DNA of 64,000 nucleotides from Trileptium ribeirensis (GCA_030248225.1 JASANE010021273.1:62001-126000), one strand, 5' to 3'; shown: positions 34,991-47,450, counted from the first letter of the stretch. Made by a program: numbers and translations. The notes: generated by a model not told the origin, from the letters alone.

Positions 34991-35370
34991 TCATTTAAAC
35001 GCCAACTGCCGATGTCGACTATTTCGAGTCATAATCGAATCTAACGTTAATATTCGTGATCGTGTGCTCTGAGTTGCTGTCGGCGATGATTCTTCAACTG
35101 CAGCATCAACTAAATCCCGCTTTTTGGTATGTTGAAAGATGACAAAAAGTACAACGACACAAAGTAGACAAACGCAACTGATAAAGAAACAAAATAGTAC
35201 GAATCCCCGAGTTTTCATGCAAAACTGGTGCTTATCGCTGTTTGGAGTTGTCGACGATGGCTCATTTAAGTTTGACCCAACGCCTGGCAGGTTCGAATTT
35301 GAGGTATGATCCGATAAGTGCGGCGGGTAACGCTCATGTTGATGGTTTCTGCCACGATGGTTGGGATCAT
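34991..35370 (-). CDS. ZP-domain protein, last exon: transmembrane segment and cytoplasmic tail
   Basis: The acceptor is catgttgtag; two bases (AT) complete the Asp codon begun by G at the end of the previous exon, matching its phase. The exon encodes residues 357-481 of the recognised protein and ends with TGA at 34993-34991. It starts with a His/Arg/Asn/Ser-rich juxtamembrane stretch (DPNHRGRNHQHERYPPHLS). A 24-residue hydrophobic, Cys-rich helix (GFVLFCFFISCVCLLCVVVL...) follows at about residues 411-434. The stop-transfer HTKKR and a 47-residue polar tail end the protein. This arrangement (ZP module, cleavable linker, single C-terminal membrane helix) is usual for ZP proteins that are released and then polymerise. 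Confidence 0.85.
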
Positions 35371-35987
35371 CTACAACATGAAAAATCAATTCACATCATG
35401 ATTAATATTTGATGGGTCTAAAGAAATTTTAGATATTTAACTAAAATTTAACAAATCATTTCACTGATATGAATCTGGGCCTGTTTGATGTTTAAGAGAC
35501 AGGCACGCTATACCATTCTCAATTTACTAAGCCTTAGAATAAGCTTTATGTCGTATGTGTTTTCGACAAAGCTTAAGCCGTGAACAGTTACAGAATTGCA
35601 TAACTTAATGTTGCTATTAAGTTATATCGTAAAGCTAGTGAAGTTATACGGCCAGAAAACAAAGGCTGGGGAAACAGTGTTAATTAATAGTTGTACTATT
35701 CAATTATATCAAAAATCGAAAACAACCCAGATGACTGACAAATTAGTGGTCTCGGCTTTCGCAGATTTTTGCGTTGTTAGTTTCGAAAAACGTCTGGGAA
35801 TACTTATACTAAATTTCGCTAGAAGCGTTCAAAGGCTTTAGCCGTTTCACCCACGAGTTTGCTCCATGGCAACGAAATACAGTACGAATAAAACGGCGTT
35901 ACCTCAATTCGTTGTCTAGCAAGCGTTTGATAGCGCGTTATAATTCGACCGCATTTGAGAATTCTTAAGGATCCGAGAAACAGCGTC

Positions 35988-38900
35988 GACACTAGGCCTA
36001 ACTATTCGGGTTCGATTCATGACGTCAACAACAAATTGTTCAAAGCTATCCAAAAGAATAAAGGGTTAATAAAAATAAAGTACACTTTATCAGTTCAGTC
36101 TGCAGTATACGAGCAATATTTGTGCAACATATTTTAATATATAGGCTGCTGTAGGTGATAAACAAAAACACAGGTTTCATGGCTACAGGCAGGAAATAAT
36201 GTAAAATTTACTAGGCCTAACTATTCGGGTTCGATTCATGACGCCAACAACAAATTGTTCAAAGCTATCCAAAAGAATAAAGGGTTAATGAAAATAAAGT
36301 ACACTGCTTGTTCAGCCTGCAGTATACGAGCAATATTTGTGCAACATATTCTAATATATAGGCTGCTGTAGGTGATAAACAAAAACACAGGTTTCATGGC
36401 TACAGGCAGCAAATAATGTAAAATTTACTAGGCTTAACTATTCGGGTTCTATTCATGACGTCAACAACAAATTGTTCAAAGCTATTCAAAAGAATAAAGG
36501 GTTAATAAAAATAAAGTACACTTTATCAGTTCAGTCTGCAGTATACGAGCAATAATTGTGCAACATATTCTAATATATAGGCTGCTGTAGGTGATAAACA
36601 AAAACACAGGTTTCATGGCTACAGGCAGGAAATAATGTAAAATTTACTAGGCCTAACTATTCGGGTTCGATTCATGACGCCAACAACAAATTGTTCAAAG
36701 CTATCCAAAAGAATAAAGGGTTAATAAAAATAAAGTACACTTTATCAGTTCAGTCTGCAGTATACGAGCAATATTTGTGCAACATATTCTAATATATAGG
36801 CTGCTGTAGGTGATAAACAAAAAACACAGGTTTCATGGCTACAGGCAGGAAATAATGTAAAATTTACTAGGCCTAACTATTCGGTTCGATTCATGACGTC
36901 AACAACAAATTGTTCAAAGCTATTCAAAAGAATAAAGGGTTAATAAAAATAAAGTACACTTTATCAGTTCAGTCTGCAGTATACGAGCAATATTTGTGCA
37001 ACATATTCTAATATATAGGCTGCTGTAGGTGATAAACAAAAACACAGGTTTCATGGCTACAGGCAGGAAATAATGTAAAACTAAATAGGCCTAACTATTC
37101 GGGTTCGATTCATGACGCCAACAACAAATTGTTCAAAGCTATCCAAAAGAATAACGGGTTAATGAAAATAAAGTACACTGCTTGTTCAGTCTGCAGTATA
37201 CGAGCAATATTTGTGCAACATATTCTAATATATAGGCTGCTGTAGGTGATAAACAAAAAACACAGGTTTCATGGCTACAGGTAGGAAATAATGTAAAATT
37301 TACTAGGCCTAACTATTCGGGTTCGATTCATGACGCCAACAACAAATTGTTCAAAGCTATCCAAAAGAATAAAGGGTTAATAAAAATAAAGTACACTTTA
37401 TCAGTTCAGTCTGCAGTATACGAGCAATATTTGTGCAACATATTCTAATATATAGGCTGCTGTAGGTGATAAACAAAAACACAGGTTTCATGGCTACAGG
37501 CAGGAAATAATGTAAAATTTACTAGGCCTAACTATTCGGGTTCGATTCATGACGCCAACAACAAATTGTTCAAAGCTATCCAAATGAATAAAGGGTTAAT
37601 AAAAATAAAGTACACTTTATCAGTTCAGTCTGCAGTATACGAGCAATATTTGTGCAACATATTCTAATATATAGGCTGCTGTAGGTGATAAACAAAAAAC
37701 ACAGGTTTCATGGCTACAGGCAGGAAATAATGTAAAATTTACTAGGCCTAACTATTCGGGTTCGATTCATGACGCCAACAACAAATTGTTCAAAGCTATC
37801 CAAAAGAATAAAGGGTTAATAAAAATAAAGTACACTTTATCAGTTCAGTCTGCAGTATACGAGCAATATTTGTGCAACATATTCTAATATATAGGCTGCT
37901 GTAGGTGATAAACAAAAAACACAGGTTTCATGGCTACAGGCAGGAAATAATGTAAAATTTACTAGGCCTAACTATTCGGGTTCGATTCATGACGTCAACA
38001 ACAAATTGTTCAAAGCTATCCAAAAGAATAAAGGGTTAATAAAAATAAAGTACACTTTATCAGTTCAGTCTGCAGTATACGAGCAATATTTGTGCAACAT
38101 ATTCTAATATATAGGCTGCTGTAGGTGATAAACAAAAACACAGGTTTCATGGCTACAGGCAGGAAATAATGTAAAATTTACTAGGCCTAACTATTCGGGT
38201 TCGATTCATGACGCCAACAACAAATTGTTCAAAGCTATCCAAAAGAATAAAGGGTTAATGAAAATATAGTACACTGCTTGTTCAGTCTGCAGTATACGAG
38301 CAATATTTGTGCAACATATTCTAATATATAGGCTGCTGTAGGTGATAAACAAAAAACACAGGTTTCATGGCTACAGGCAGGAAATAATGTAAAATTTACT
38401 AGGCCTAACTATTCGGGTTCGATTCATGACGTCAACAACAAATTGTTCAAAGCTATTCAAAAGAATAAAGGGTTAATAAAAATAAAGTACACTTTATCAG
38501 TTCAGTCTGCAGTATACGAGCAATATTTGTGCAACATATTCTAATATATAGGCTGCTGTAGGTGATAAACAAAAAACACAGGTTTCATGGCTACAGGCAG
38601 GAAATAATGTAAAATTTACTAGGCCTAACTATTCGGGTTCGATTCATGACGCCAACAACAAATTGTTCAAAGCTATCCAAAAGAATAACGGGTAAATGAA
38701 AATAAAGTACACTTTATCAGTTCAGTCTGCAGTATACGAGCAATATTTGTGCAACATATACTAATAAATAGGCTGCTGTAGGTGATAAAAACAAAAAACA
38801 CAGGTTTCATGGCCTACAGGCAGGAAATAATGTAAATTTACTAGGCCTAATATTCGGGTTCGATTCATGACGTCAACAACAAATTGTTCAAAGCTATCCA

Positions 38901-40150
38901 AAAGAATAAAGGGTTAATAAAATTAAAGTACACTTTATCAGTTAGTCTGCAGTATACAGCAATTTGCAACTAATATATAGGCTGCTGTAGGTGATAAACA
39001 AAAAACACAGGTTTCATGGCTACAGGCAGGAAATAATGTAAAATTTACTAGGCCTAACTATTCGGGTTCGATTCATCACGTCAACATCAAATTGTTCAAA
39101 GCTATTCAAAAGAATAAAGGGTTAATGAAAATAAAGTACACTTTATCAGTTCAGTCTGCAGTATACGAGCAATATTTGTGCAACATATTCTAATATATAG
39201 GCTGCTGTAGGTGATAAACAAAAAACACAGGTTTCATGGCTACAGGCAGGAAATAATGTAAAATTTACTAGGCCTAACTATTCGGGTTCGATTCATCACG
39301 TCAACATCAAATTGTTCAAAGCTATTCAAAAGAATAAAGGGTTAATGAAAATAAAGTACACTTTATCAGTTCAGTCTGCAGTATACGAGCAATATTTGTG
39401 CAACATATTCTAATATATAGGCTGCTGTAGGTGATAAACAAAAAACACAGGTTTCATGGCTACAGGCAGGAAATAATGTAAAATTTACTAGGCCTAACTA
39501 TTCGGGTTCGATTCATCACATAAGCCAACATAGTCAAATTGTTCAAAGCTATTCAAAAGAATAAAGGGTTAATGAAAATAAAGTACACTTTATCAGTTCA
39601 GTCTGCAGTATACGAGCAATATTTGTGCAACATATTCTAATATATAGGCTGCTGTAGGTGATAAACAAAAAACACAGGTTTCATGACTACAGGCAGGAAA
39701 TAATGTAAAATTTACTAGGCCTAACTATTCGGGTTCGATTCATCACGTCAACATCAAATTGTTCAAAGCTATCCAAAAGAATAAAGGGTTAATAAAAATA
39801 AAGTACACTTTATCAGTTCAGTCTGCAGTATACGAGCAATATTTGTGCAACATATTCTAATATATAGGCTGCTGTAGGTGATAAACAAAAAACACAGGTT
39901 TCATGGCTACAGGCATGAAATAATGTAAAATTTACTAGGCCTAACTATTCGGGTTCGATTCATCACGTCAACATCAAATTGTTCAAAGCTATTCAAAAGA
40001 ATAAAGGGTTAATGAAAATAAAGTACACTGCTTGTTCAGTCTGCAGTATACGAGCAATATTTGTGCAACATATTCTAATATATAGGCTGCTGTAGGTGAT
40101 AAACAAAAAACACAGGTTTCATTGCTACAGGCAGGAAATAATGTAAAATT
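35988..40150. repeat. Satellite-like tandem array, about 219-bp unit, 19 copies
   Basis: The unit starts 'actaggcctaactattcggg', continues 'ttcgattcatgacg' and ends 'ggaaataatgtaaaattt'. Starts fall near 35988, 36210, 36428, 36646, 36866 and so on to 39935. Copies are over 95% alike by eye except degraded ones near 38690-38990. Each carries GGTTCGATTC, a match to the Pol III B-box core. Six units have TGACGTCA, and most of the others have one-base variants. The array lies in the largest ZP intron (46637-35371). Confidence 0.95.
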
Positions 40151-40479
40151 TGTATCTAAAACTATTTCCACTTCTATTTAAAATGTAGCCGCACGTAAAG
40201 TCAGTTATTTGGTTGCGAAGTAATATTTTTATTATATATATAATAAAAGTATTATATAAATATATAAGGTGGGATATAAAACCCGGACTGCCCAAATTGG
40301 TCTTTTCGGCATCCCAAGTCCTAGTTAAATTCTATTACTCAATACTTCTCGTAAACCCAACAATTTTTGATAAATTCAGATTACGTCCGTCCATCTCATT
40401 TAACATCTCAGTTCTAAAGAATGTCTTTCGTAAGTCGTTTAAAATCGTTCAGTCCACTAACAAATGTCGCGCAGTCCCT

Positions 40480-42000
40480 GTTCAATTCCACAGTATATGC
40501 ACAAGCTATTATTGATAAGCCTATTCTATGTAAATTTGAATTATACGTGCCATGGCCTGTCAAAAATTTTATGGCAATTCTCATGCGATATTTATGCAGC
40601 TTTCAAAGGAATTTTGATTTAAGTTTATCGGGTTTATCAAGGAAAAGTACTGTTAGATCATCTGCTTTTGTGATGTATAAAACATTTTTCCTCCATCTAC
40701 GCTTTAAGTACAAAAACACTTATAGGAACATAAAGTTCCTGTGCTACAGTATTAGTACCCATGTATGGCTAGCTCATCCGCTATTTCATTGCCTTAAACT
40801 CCGGAATGGTCTTTGGTCCAACCCAGAGTAACCAGATTATTTCGACCTATCCTGGAAAGCACTCTACACACGCTAGAGTGTATAAAGTCGTAACTTGTCT
40901 TTTTTTCCAAGTCATTGCTTTTCTACTCTCACTAAAAATTCCTATCTTTTTAAAGTTTGAACCTATTTAGTACCATGGACTTCTTTCGATGGCCAAGACC
41001 TCGGCCTTAAATCCGTTCGTCCGAATGCCTGAAAAGATTTCTTCGTCTGTCAGGTATGTATATTCCCGCGCCACGACACCTGATACCATCATCGACAGAG
41101 CTATCTGTGTAACAGAGCAAATACAAATGTTCTTGCTTAACATCAGTCCAATCATTACAGGTAAAATTCTGTTTATGTCTTATAAAATTAACGGCGCATG
41201 TCAACTTTAGTGGCCGAAGTATAATGCATGCCACGCCGTTCTCGATATACTAAGCCTAAGCCTTAGTCTTAGCCTAAGCTAAGGTCCTTATAGGAGCCAT
41301 GTACTAAGCCTAAGTCGGGGGGCTACCGCCCCCCGAACCCCCCGCTCTAAGCTGTTCTTTTTTCTAACGTTATAACGTCCGGCCCCTAAACTTGACATGG
41401 GCCAAATTAACAATATCGCAAAGGAGATTAAGTAAACCTTTAAATATCCTTAACTAGCACTTGCATATGAGCATGTGAGCCCAATGCATGATTGCCTTGC
41501 CAAAGACCTAGATTTTTAAGCCTAAAATATTTTTACCGCAATTTCTTTGATTATAACATCAATGGGCGGTATACATCGAACTGTCTCAATGCTGCGCACT
41601 GGTGCGGATTTAACTACACCAGTGAACATAAGACAAGCCAGAGATTGAACTTTTCTAACATTTTACTCTAAGTAACTAGTTCAATCCTATGCCACCAGCA
41701 TACCACTCTATAGAGGAGTGTTGGAAGGACGACTGGTTCATAAAAGAAGTCGATAGGTTGAGGGCACATCAACCACCTGCTTCCAATAACTCTATTGCAA
41801 AAAGAATTCTAACGGCTTTAAGTCGTAATTCTTTATTAAGAGTCTTCCAGGTTTAGACCTTTGTCTAAGACTAGACCAAGATATTTTACCTTGTCGTCTA
41901 AAGAGATAAATCGTTCCGAATCAATTTAAATATAAGTCCTATTATCCATACATGTTTAATCGTAGAATAAGCTTCCACTGCAGCAAATTGGAGCAGGCTT
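40480..42000 (-). mobile_element. LINE relic with reverse transcriptase end and RNase H
   Basis: On the minus strand, VKYLGLVLDKGLNLEDS (near 41900) and FYEPVVLPTLLYRVVCWW (near 41730) are typical of the region after the reverse transcriptase palm in RNase H-bearing LINEs. RNase H follows: CYTDSSVDDG..CRGAGIYI (41140-41060), then in another frame FKAEVLAIE, and HSGV*GNEIADELAIHG (about 40810-40760), where a stop replaces one codon. The order fits I/R1/LOA-type elements. It has frameshifts and stops throughout and is dead. It lies in the largest ZP intron, same strand as the gene. Confidence 0.75.
41315..41336. other. GC hairpin near GCCTAA words
   Basis: TCGGGGGG and CCCCCCGA form a perfect 8-bp stem around CTACCG, followed by another C run. 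Just upstream (41248-41314), GCCTAA, the complement of the nematode telomere unit TTAGGC, occurs three times, spaced irregularly. Confidence 0.7.
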
Positions 42001-42207
42001 CCCACCAATAAAGTTGAGTTCATGAATCAGCGCAATGAATTGCTGCGACAGCCGGCCTGATCTGTTTTCTAATTCTAGATGCCCTTAAAAGTTGGCTATG
42101 AATATGTAAAACTGTTACACATTTTAATTTCACACGAAATCTTTCAAAGACTAACATGTCTATCTCAACAACTGCCCAGGTATTCTCATTCATCGGGCAA
42201 CGTCCCC

Positions 42208-42786
42208 CTACCCTGATGAACCGGGTACGGGAGGTATATCAAGAACAAGGCCAGATATTGCCCTCTCTGATTCACCGGATTCTGCAGGCTGTCCAGTGAA
42301 ATTCACAGTTCTAATTATGCCACTGATGCTCAAATGAGCATCAGAAAAGTCTGTATCTAATTCAGTTTTCTGGTCAGTCATGTCCACTGAGTCAGTTTCG
42401 CCACCAATAAAAGGTTTGACGCTTAATGATCTTGTTGTATGATCGCCACTATCGCTACTGCCGCTGTGGTCGTTGTTGGCGTAGTGACTATCGTACAATT
42501 CGTAGTTACAAGTGTAGCATGAGCTCCCTCTGGTCCACCTGCAAAACCCTGGAGCTGGTCCCTCGGAGATTGTGAGACGCCGTTTCCGGGTACAGTTGAT
42601 GTAGTCCTTTATGAATGAATATTTGAAGACCAGAATATTTATATAGAAAATATACATTAAATAAAGTATATTTAAGAAAATATATATTGAATTATACAAT
42701 ATATAGTTTAAATACATAGATACAAGGTATACACATAATATATAATATATGACATGTGTCAGGGAAGGAAACACGGAATATGCCAT
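42208..42786 (-). CDS. Hypothetical ORF with a polar C-terminal half
   Basis: The open frame has 192 codons. The first third is a low-complexity Tyr/Ile/Leu run encoded by AT-rich DNA and is unlikely to be real. From about codon 70 the sequence becomes protein-like (KRRLTISEGPAPGFCRWTRG, SSDSGDHTTRS, ending LVLDIPPVPGSSG). An acceptor-like ttttgcag precedes the GTGGACC that encodes the WTRG part. It could be a terminal exon, part of the neighbouring LINE relic, or chance. No domain is recognised. It sits inside the large ZP intron on the same strand, but its phase does not fit the ZP exons at that acceptor. Confidence 0.25.
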   Translation of the reverse strand: MAYSVFPSLTHVIYYILCVYLVSMYLNYILYNSIYIFLNILYLMYIFYINILVFKYSFIKDYINCTRKRRLTISEGPAPGFCRWTRGSSCYTCNYELYDSHYANNDHSGSSDSGDHTTRSLSVKPFIGGETDSVDMTDQKTELDTDFSDAHLSISGIIRTVNFTGQPAESGESERAISGLVLDIPPVPGSSG

Positions 42787-43239
42787 CCTATAAAGATTCC
42801 TAAATAAAAGCTGTACTGGACTTGGGAGTATGTCATGTGCAGCTATAATTTATTAAGGTGTCAGTCCTCCACTGGTACCCCTAAGTAATGTTACCCAAAA
42901 GGAATGGGGGTCGAGAGTGTGACTACCAGAGCATACCTTTAGCCGTTCTTTGAAACTAGGTTCAGCCGCCCGTTGTTGTGGAACATATACGGTATAGCCT
43001 TAACCACCCGTTGTCCTTCTCAACCTCGAGCAGATACGAGGTTGGAATTTGAGAGGAGTATGTATATATCCAAGTTGGGTTATCAGTGCAATAAGAACTG
43101 ACCACAGCGATTTTCCCAAAGTGCTCACCTCAGGGTCTACTACGCGGCGCTACACGGTGTTACTCGCAGCTCATCTGGCAACAGCCTTGTAACCAAAACA
43201 TCACGACTTGGGCCCTGGCAAAAGCGCGTCTTAACTGGC

Positions 43240-43765
43240 ACGGGCTCATCCGAACTGGAAATATCCAACAGTATCCATCGGGCAAAGAGCTCGTTTGGGG
43301 CAATGCGTCAGCTATGGCGATCGGCTGAGGTGTTAACAACAACAAAAATAGCCGTCGACAATGCTAAATTCAACCGGCCCTTTATTACAAGAGCAGTACC
43401 TGGTCTGTCAAATGCGGTAACCTCCATCAGCTACACACCTTCGAGAAATTTTGCAGTCGGCGCTTTCTTGGGGCGACACAGTTTGGCCAAACAGCTAACT
43501 CTTAACTGCGTAGAAGGACCGGGAATAATGTGTTTACTATGGAACATGCTCAAGCAAGATCGTATCGTCTTCGTTTACTTGACCACGTTCTACGCATGGA
43601 TGAGCAGCGAATTCCGCGCGAAATGGTCACCGCAGCTATTCCACCACATGGAAGTACCGTCGAGGCACACCATCCGAAACATGGCAACGGCAGGTTATTA
43701 AAGATTGCGAACCGCCCTCCCGTCATGTCCCATACCAACGATGTCGCCGAGGCCCCATAGCAGAG
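43240..43765 (+). mobile_element. RTE-like LINE 3' relic
   Basis: The plus-strand frames give KSSFGAMRQLWRSAEVLTTT and TKIAVDNAKF. After a frameshift come ALYYKSSTWSV, LHTFEKFCSRRFLG, LRRRTG and RLRLLDHVLRMDEQRIPRE. This order is the typical C-terminal part of RTE-like and related LINE reverse transcriptases (LLYGSETW, RRILG, RRLRWLGHVLRM, RIPR). An in-frame stop and at least one frameshift are present. It faces the minus-strand LINE relic in the same intron. Confidence 0.75.
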
Positions 43766-44089
43766 ATCGCAATAACGACAGCCAGAAGACATGTGCGGCG
43801 GCGTCTTGTCACAATGGAAGCGCTCTGCGACCGCAGGGTGAGGTAATATATACATATATATATACATATATAAAAATTTTGACCTGTGACGCGCGTTGAC
43901 CCGCTGGCTGGTAGTCCATGACACGTTTGACCCGTGACCCGCGAGCAACATTCACGGACATCAGGAGCCGGCTTAACCCGGATTTCAAACTGCCACAGTC
44001 GTCTATATTATTAACTTACGTAAGGTCGTAAATATCACCATACATGACACTAGAGAAATAATGTGTATTGAAAACTACATATTCATATT

Positions 44090-44540
44090 GCCCAGCAAAT
44101 TAATTATTAATTTAAGAACTTTAAGCAGGAGCTGACAGAGCAATTTGGCCATTTTGGAGGTAAATTAGGGTGTTTTGGGCGCTAGAAAAACCAAAATCAT
44201 AGTTAGGCTGTCCAAAAATAAAGCCTTACCTTCCCGACCTAATATCTGTTACTCAAACAACAATTCGCCCAGCTAAAATTATTTTAAAGGCTTCAAACAG
44301 AAGCTGACAGCGAAATTTGGCCAATTTGGGGTTGAATCCGTGTACTTTTTTGGGGGGTGGGGTAGCTTAGCTATTAAAGCCAAAATCATACCAAAAATAA
44401 TCTTGACCACCTCCGACCTAGTATCTGTCATGCAAATATAAATCTGTGCATCAAAATTAATTTGGGTGCTTCAAATACGAGCTAAGACAAAATTTGGGTT
44501 ACTTGGATGCCATTAGATCCAAAAATGGTGTTTGACCTTT
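44090..44540. repeat. Diverged tandem repeat, about 180-bp unit, 2-3 copies
   Basis: 'gagctgacagagcaatttggcc' near 44135 and 'agctgacagcgaaatttggcc' near 44302 mark two units, with a third trace near 44480. 'ccaaaatcata', 'cgacctaatatctgt' and 'cgacctagtatctgt' recur at matching offsets. Confidence 0.6.
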
Positions 44541-46637
44541 CAAAATGCTTCTCCTCCGCAAATTTTTAAAGGAGCTATATACATAGATTTAGGAAAAAAT
44601 ATCGAGCAAGTAACGTTCAAGTTAATGTTTCGATTTTTTTGAATTTGAACCCAAAATCGAGTCACGGTCTCAAAACCGGGCAAAAATTTTATTTTTAGCC
44701 CAAAAACACCGGGTGTTCTTCAGTTATAGCGGTACTACTGCACCGATTTTATACATAGAACCACCGACCAAGGTGAAAATAATGTCCAAAGCATTTACAA
44801 ATATAATGCCGAAGACTTTTTTGATATCTCACAGTGTTATCGAGTTATGCTCTGAAATGTAAAAAAAAATTTTGCAATTCACTCCCCTATGCTTTATATA
44901 TCATTGGTGTAAAATATAGCGATTTTTGGCCAAATTTTGTGGCAATCCTATAGAATTAACCACTGGGCGCATATCGTCAACTTTTTGTTGAAATCTTCGG
45001 CATGAAAATATCTAACTAATAGGCATGGCGACAGCCCAGTGTCGATAACGGAGTCTTCGGGGAAATAAAACACCAAAAAATACTTCATATGATGTATACT
45101 CGCACATCTGTAAAGATATCGAACAATAAAAAACGTCACGCCCAATAAACCTATAGACCAAAACCTTAAAAACACCGGAAACGTAGCATCAAACCGCTAA
45201 GGTCCGACTGGAAGAAACATGAAAAAGACGAATTTTCCATTTGACTGAAAATAATGGTTTCTCTTCGCTTCACTCACAAATTCCCTGGTCAAAGCTTTTA
45301 TGGTTTCCCTCCGAGAAACCACGATATTTGCACTATAATAAGTTTTGCATTTACGCCTTCCATAAACCGTGTACTGCCCTATCAGTTTTTGCACATTTCA
45401 CGAGCAAGTACAGCCCTAACGGACGAGGTCCTCTTCATACTACCGTTACCAGAACGATACACATCGGAGCTACAACGTATTTTCCATGTGGCTTTGTTGT
45501 ACCGTCATTTATATCGAAGCATCAGTGGAAGCCAAAGTGTATCGCGGATGAACAAAAGCAAATATCTTGCCTAATATCCACAGCTAGGCACAGTCACATA
45601 GCCAGAATTCCATTATAACGGGAACAATTCAAATTTAGGGAATGCAAGCCGATTTCAAGGATGCAAAATATTTTTATGTTTATGTAATGTTCCATTACGT
45701 AAAATTTACACAGCGCTTGCAAAAGTAAGAAAATTAGAGAAAATATCTGTGTATTAAAACAACTGATAATCCGTGGAATCTAATTCAATTAAATTCTCCC
45801 AGTTATAATTGTCGATTATAACACAAAATCGACTCCGCAATTTATGAATACGAAATGGCTATTTTGCAATGATTTTCTCAGGGGACGAACAGAATCTTCG
45901 CGGGCTGGGGAGTGTCGCCTGCTCCCCCCCCCCTCGCACCACCTGGTTACGTGCCTGGTTACGCCCCAATATCATAACATTCAAATTAGCTTGATTTACC
46001 AACTTATTTTTTCCAAAGCTAATCTACTACCTAGCTCTGAATAGGTATAGCTTAATTTAGCCTTTCGGTATCGAGATAATGTACATTTTGTCGTGCTTTC
46101 CTTGCGAACAGACTTTCAACTACCCGCCGGAAATCTTCAGAACTTTGACCTGTGATCCGTGACCCGCGGGTCACATTTTCAACCCTGATCCCTGATATAT
46201 AATCCTGGGGATGTCGTCCCCAGGAGCAATCAGCCGATTGCCGATGTCTTTATGGAGGATAAATTTTTGAAATTTTTTGGACTTAGAATTGGTCGAAATG
46301 TTTTATAGCGTTTCCAATTTTTCTCCGATTTTGGCCGGTTAGTGCCAAAATATTCCGCGTACCTTCGGCGGGCGAGTTGGCGGAGAAAGACGCAGGGTGA
46401 GGAAGGTGCGGAGCTTCAGCAGTGATCAGGCTGCTTACCAGGGCTAGCGGCGAGGCCCCGAGGTGGGTGGGATCCAAGCCTCAGGTGATAATATTCTGGT
46501 GGGCGGTCATCAACTTATTTGAGCATCTTCACCTAGAGGACGTCCCCACGCACACCCCGGCTACACCATCTGAGATGTCGGAGAGTAAGCATTTATGATA
46601 TATATTTATATATATACATATATATATTTTATTTTAC
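44541..46637. other. Intronic sequence without recognisable genes
   Basis: Part of the largest ZP intron. The overlapping plus-strand frames at 45241-45618 have no recognised domain. A C-rich run lies near 45925, and a GC-richer stretch with the palindrome 'ctggggatgtcgtccccag' near 46205 leads into 46310-46575. Confidence 0.45.
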
Positions 46638-46938
46638 CATTATTGAGAAATGTTTCCAACTCCAAAACTGACATTGGTTCTGATATTACGTCGACATCGG
46701 TCCCGGTCCGTTCTTTTGGCCCCTGTCTTACGGGAGTCACGACAATTTGATTGCTTGCATCTGTGGCAACTTGTGGAGGCGGTGAGAATAGAATTAAACT
46801 CGTGTTGGTGATTGCATTTCTCACATATCTCGACAGCAACGATCGTTTGGCTTTCTTCGCAGCTTTAGCTGCAGCAGCTGCGGCTTTTACAGCAGTCTTT
46901 GCAACGGTGGCTTTGACACGCTCAGGGCAATGAACACG
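46638..46938 (-). CDS. ZP-domain protein, exon with Lys/Ala linker and cleavage-like site
   Basis: The acceptor is tgctttcag, phase 0; the donor AATG/GTAAAA leaves one base. It encodes residues 256-355. RVHCPER supplies the last ZP cysteine (259), directly continuing PCE of the previous exon as in cuticlin-type ZP domains. A Lys/Ala stretch (KTAVKAAAAAAKAAKKAKR, residues 269-287) ends in a basic site resembling the furin-type cleavage sites that follow ZP domains, then SLLSRYVR. The rest is a polar linker leading to the membrane helix in the next exon, 11.3 kb away. Confidence 0.85.
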
Positions 46939-47450
46939 CTGAAAGCAAAACTTTTGACAACAACACAAAACATTTAGTGCACTCAACTTTGCCTACGCTG
47001 ACCTGTTAAATCAGTTGACCGGTTCCTTTAAAGAACGTTTCTCTACGCACCGTACAAACATACAGTACACGGTAAATAAACGTACCTAAAAGTATTGCTT
47101 TGAAATGTTTATTTCGGTCTATTAGAAACAATTGTGACTTTAAGACGTTTACTGAATTTTGTTTTCACACACTGATCTGCCACTTTCCGACAGCCATGAC
47201 GTGCAATAATTAGAAAGCAAAGTTCACTTTGGTAGTCAGAGCATAAAAATCATAAAACTTATATGTATATATGTGATATTATGTAGGTATATCGAAATAT
47301 CATTTATCATTGCCATATCGCCCAAATAACAGCCAGGACGCCGATTCATCGCTGCATATATTGTCAAAAAACAATCTCTAGTTACTCAGGAAATCAGGGA
47401 CTCCATGCATTTTGTCATAAAAATATTTTGCTTTAACAACAAAATGTTTT

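Noticed and set aside
35988..40150. CRISPR-like regular repeat
   Set aside because: The 219-bp units are contiguous without unique spacers, and the DNA is eukaryotic; it is a tandem satellite.
40421..40831. 136-codon plus-strand ORF
   Set aside because: It is antisense to the RNase H end of the LINE relic, whose minus-strand frame explains the sequence.
43550..43951. 133-codon minus-strand ORF
   Set aside because: It is antisense to the RTE-like relic, which carries clear motifs on the plus strand.
45241..45618. Two overlapping plus-strand ORFs of 125 and 106 codons
   Set aside because: No domain, no splice context and no consistent composition; possibly an old unidentified repeat, but not supportable.
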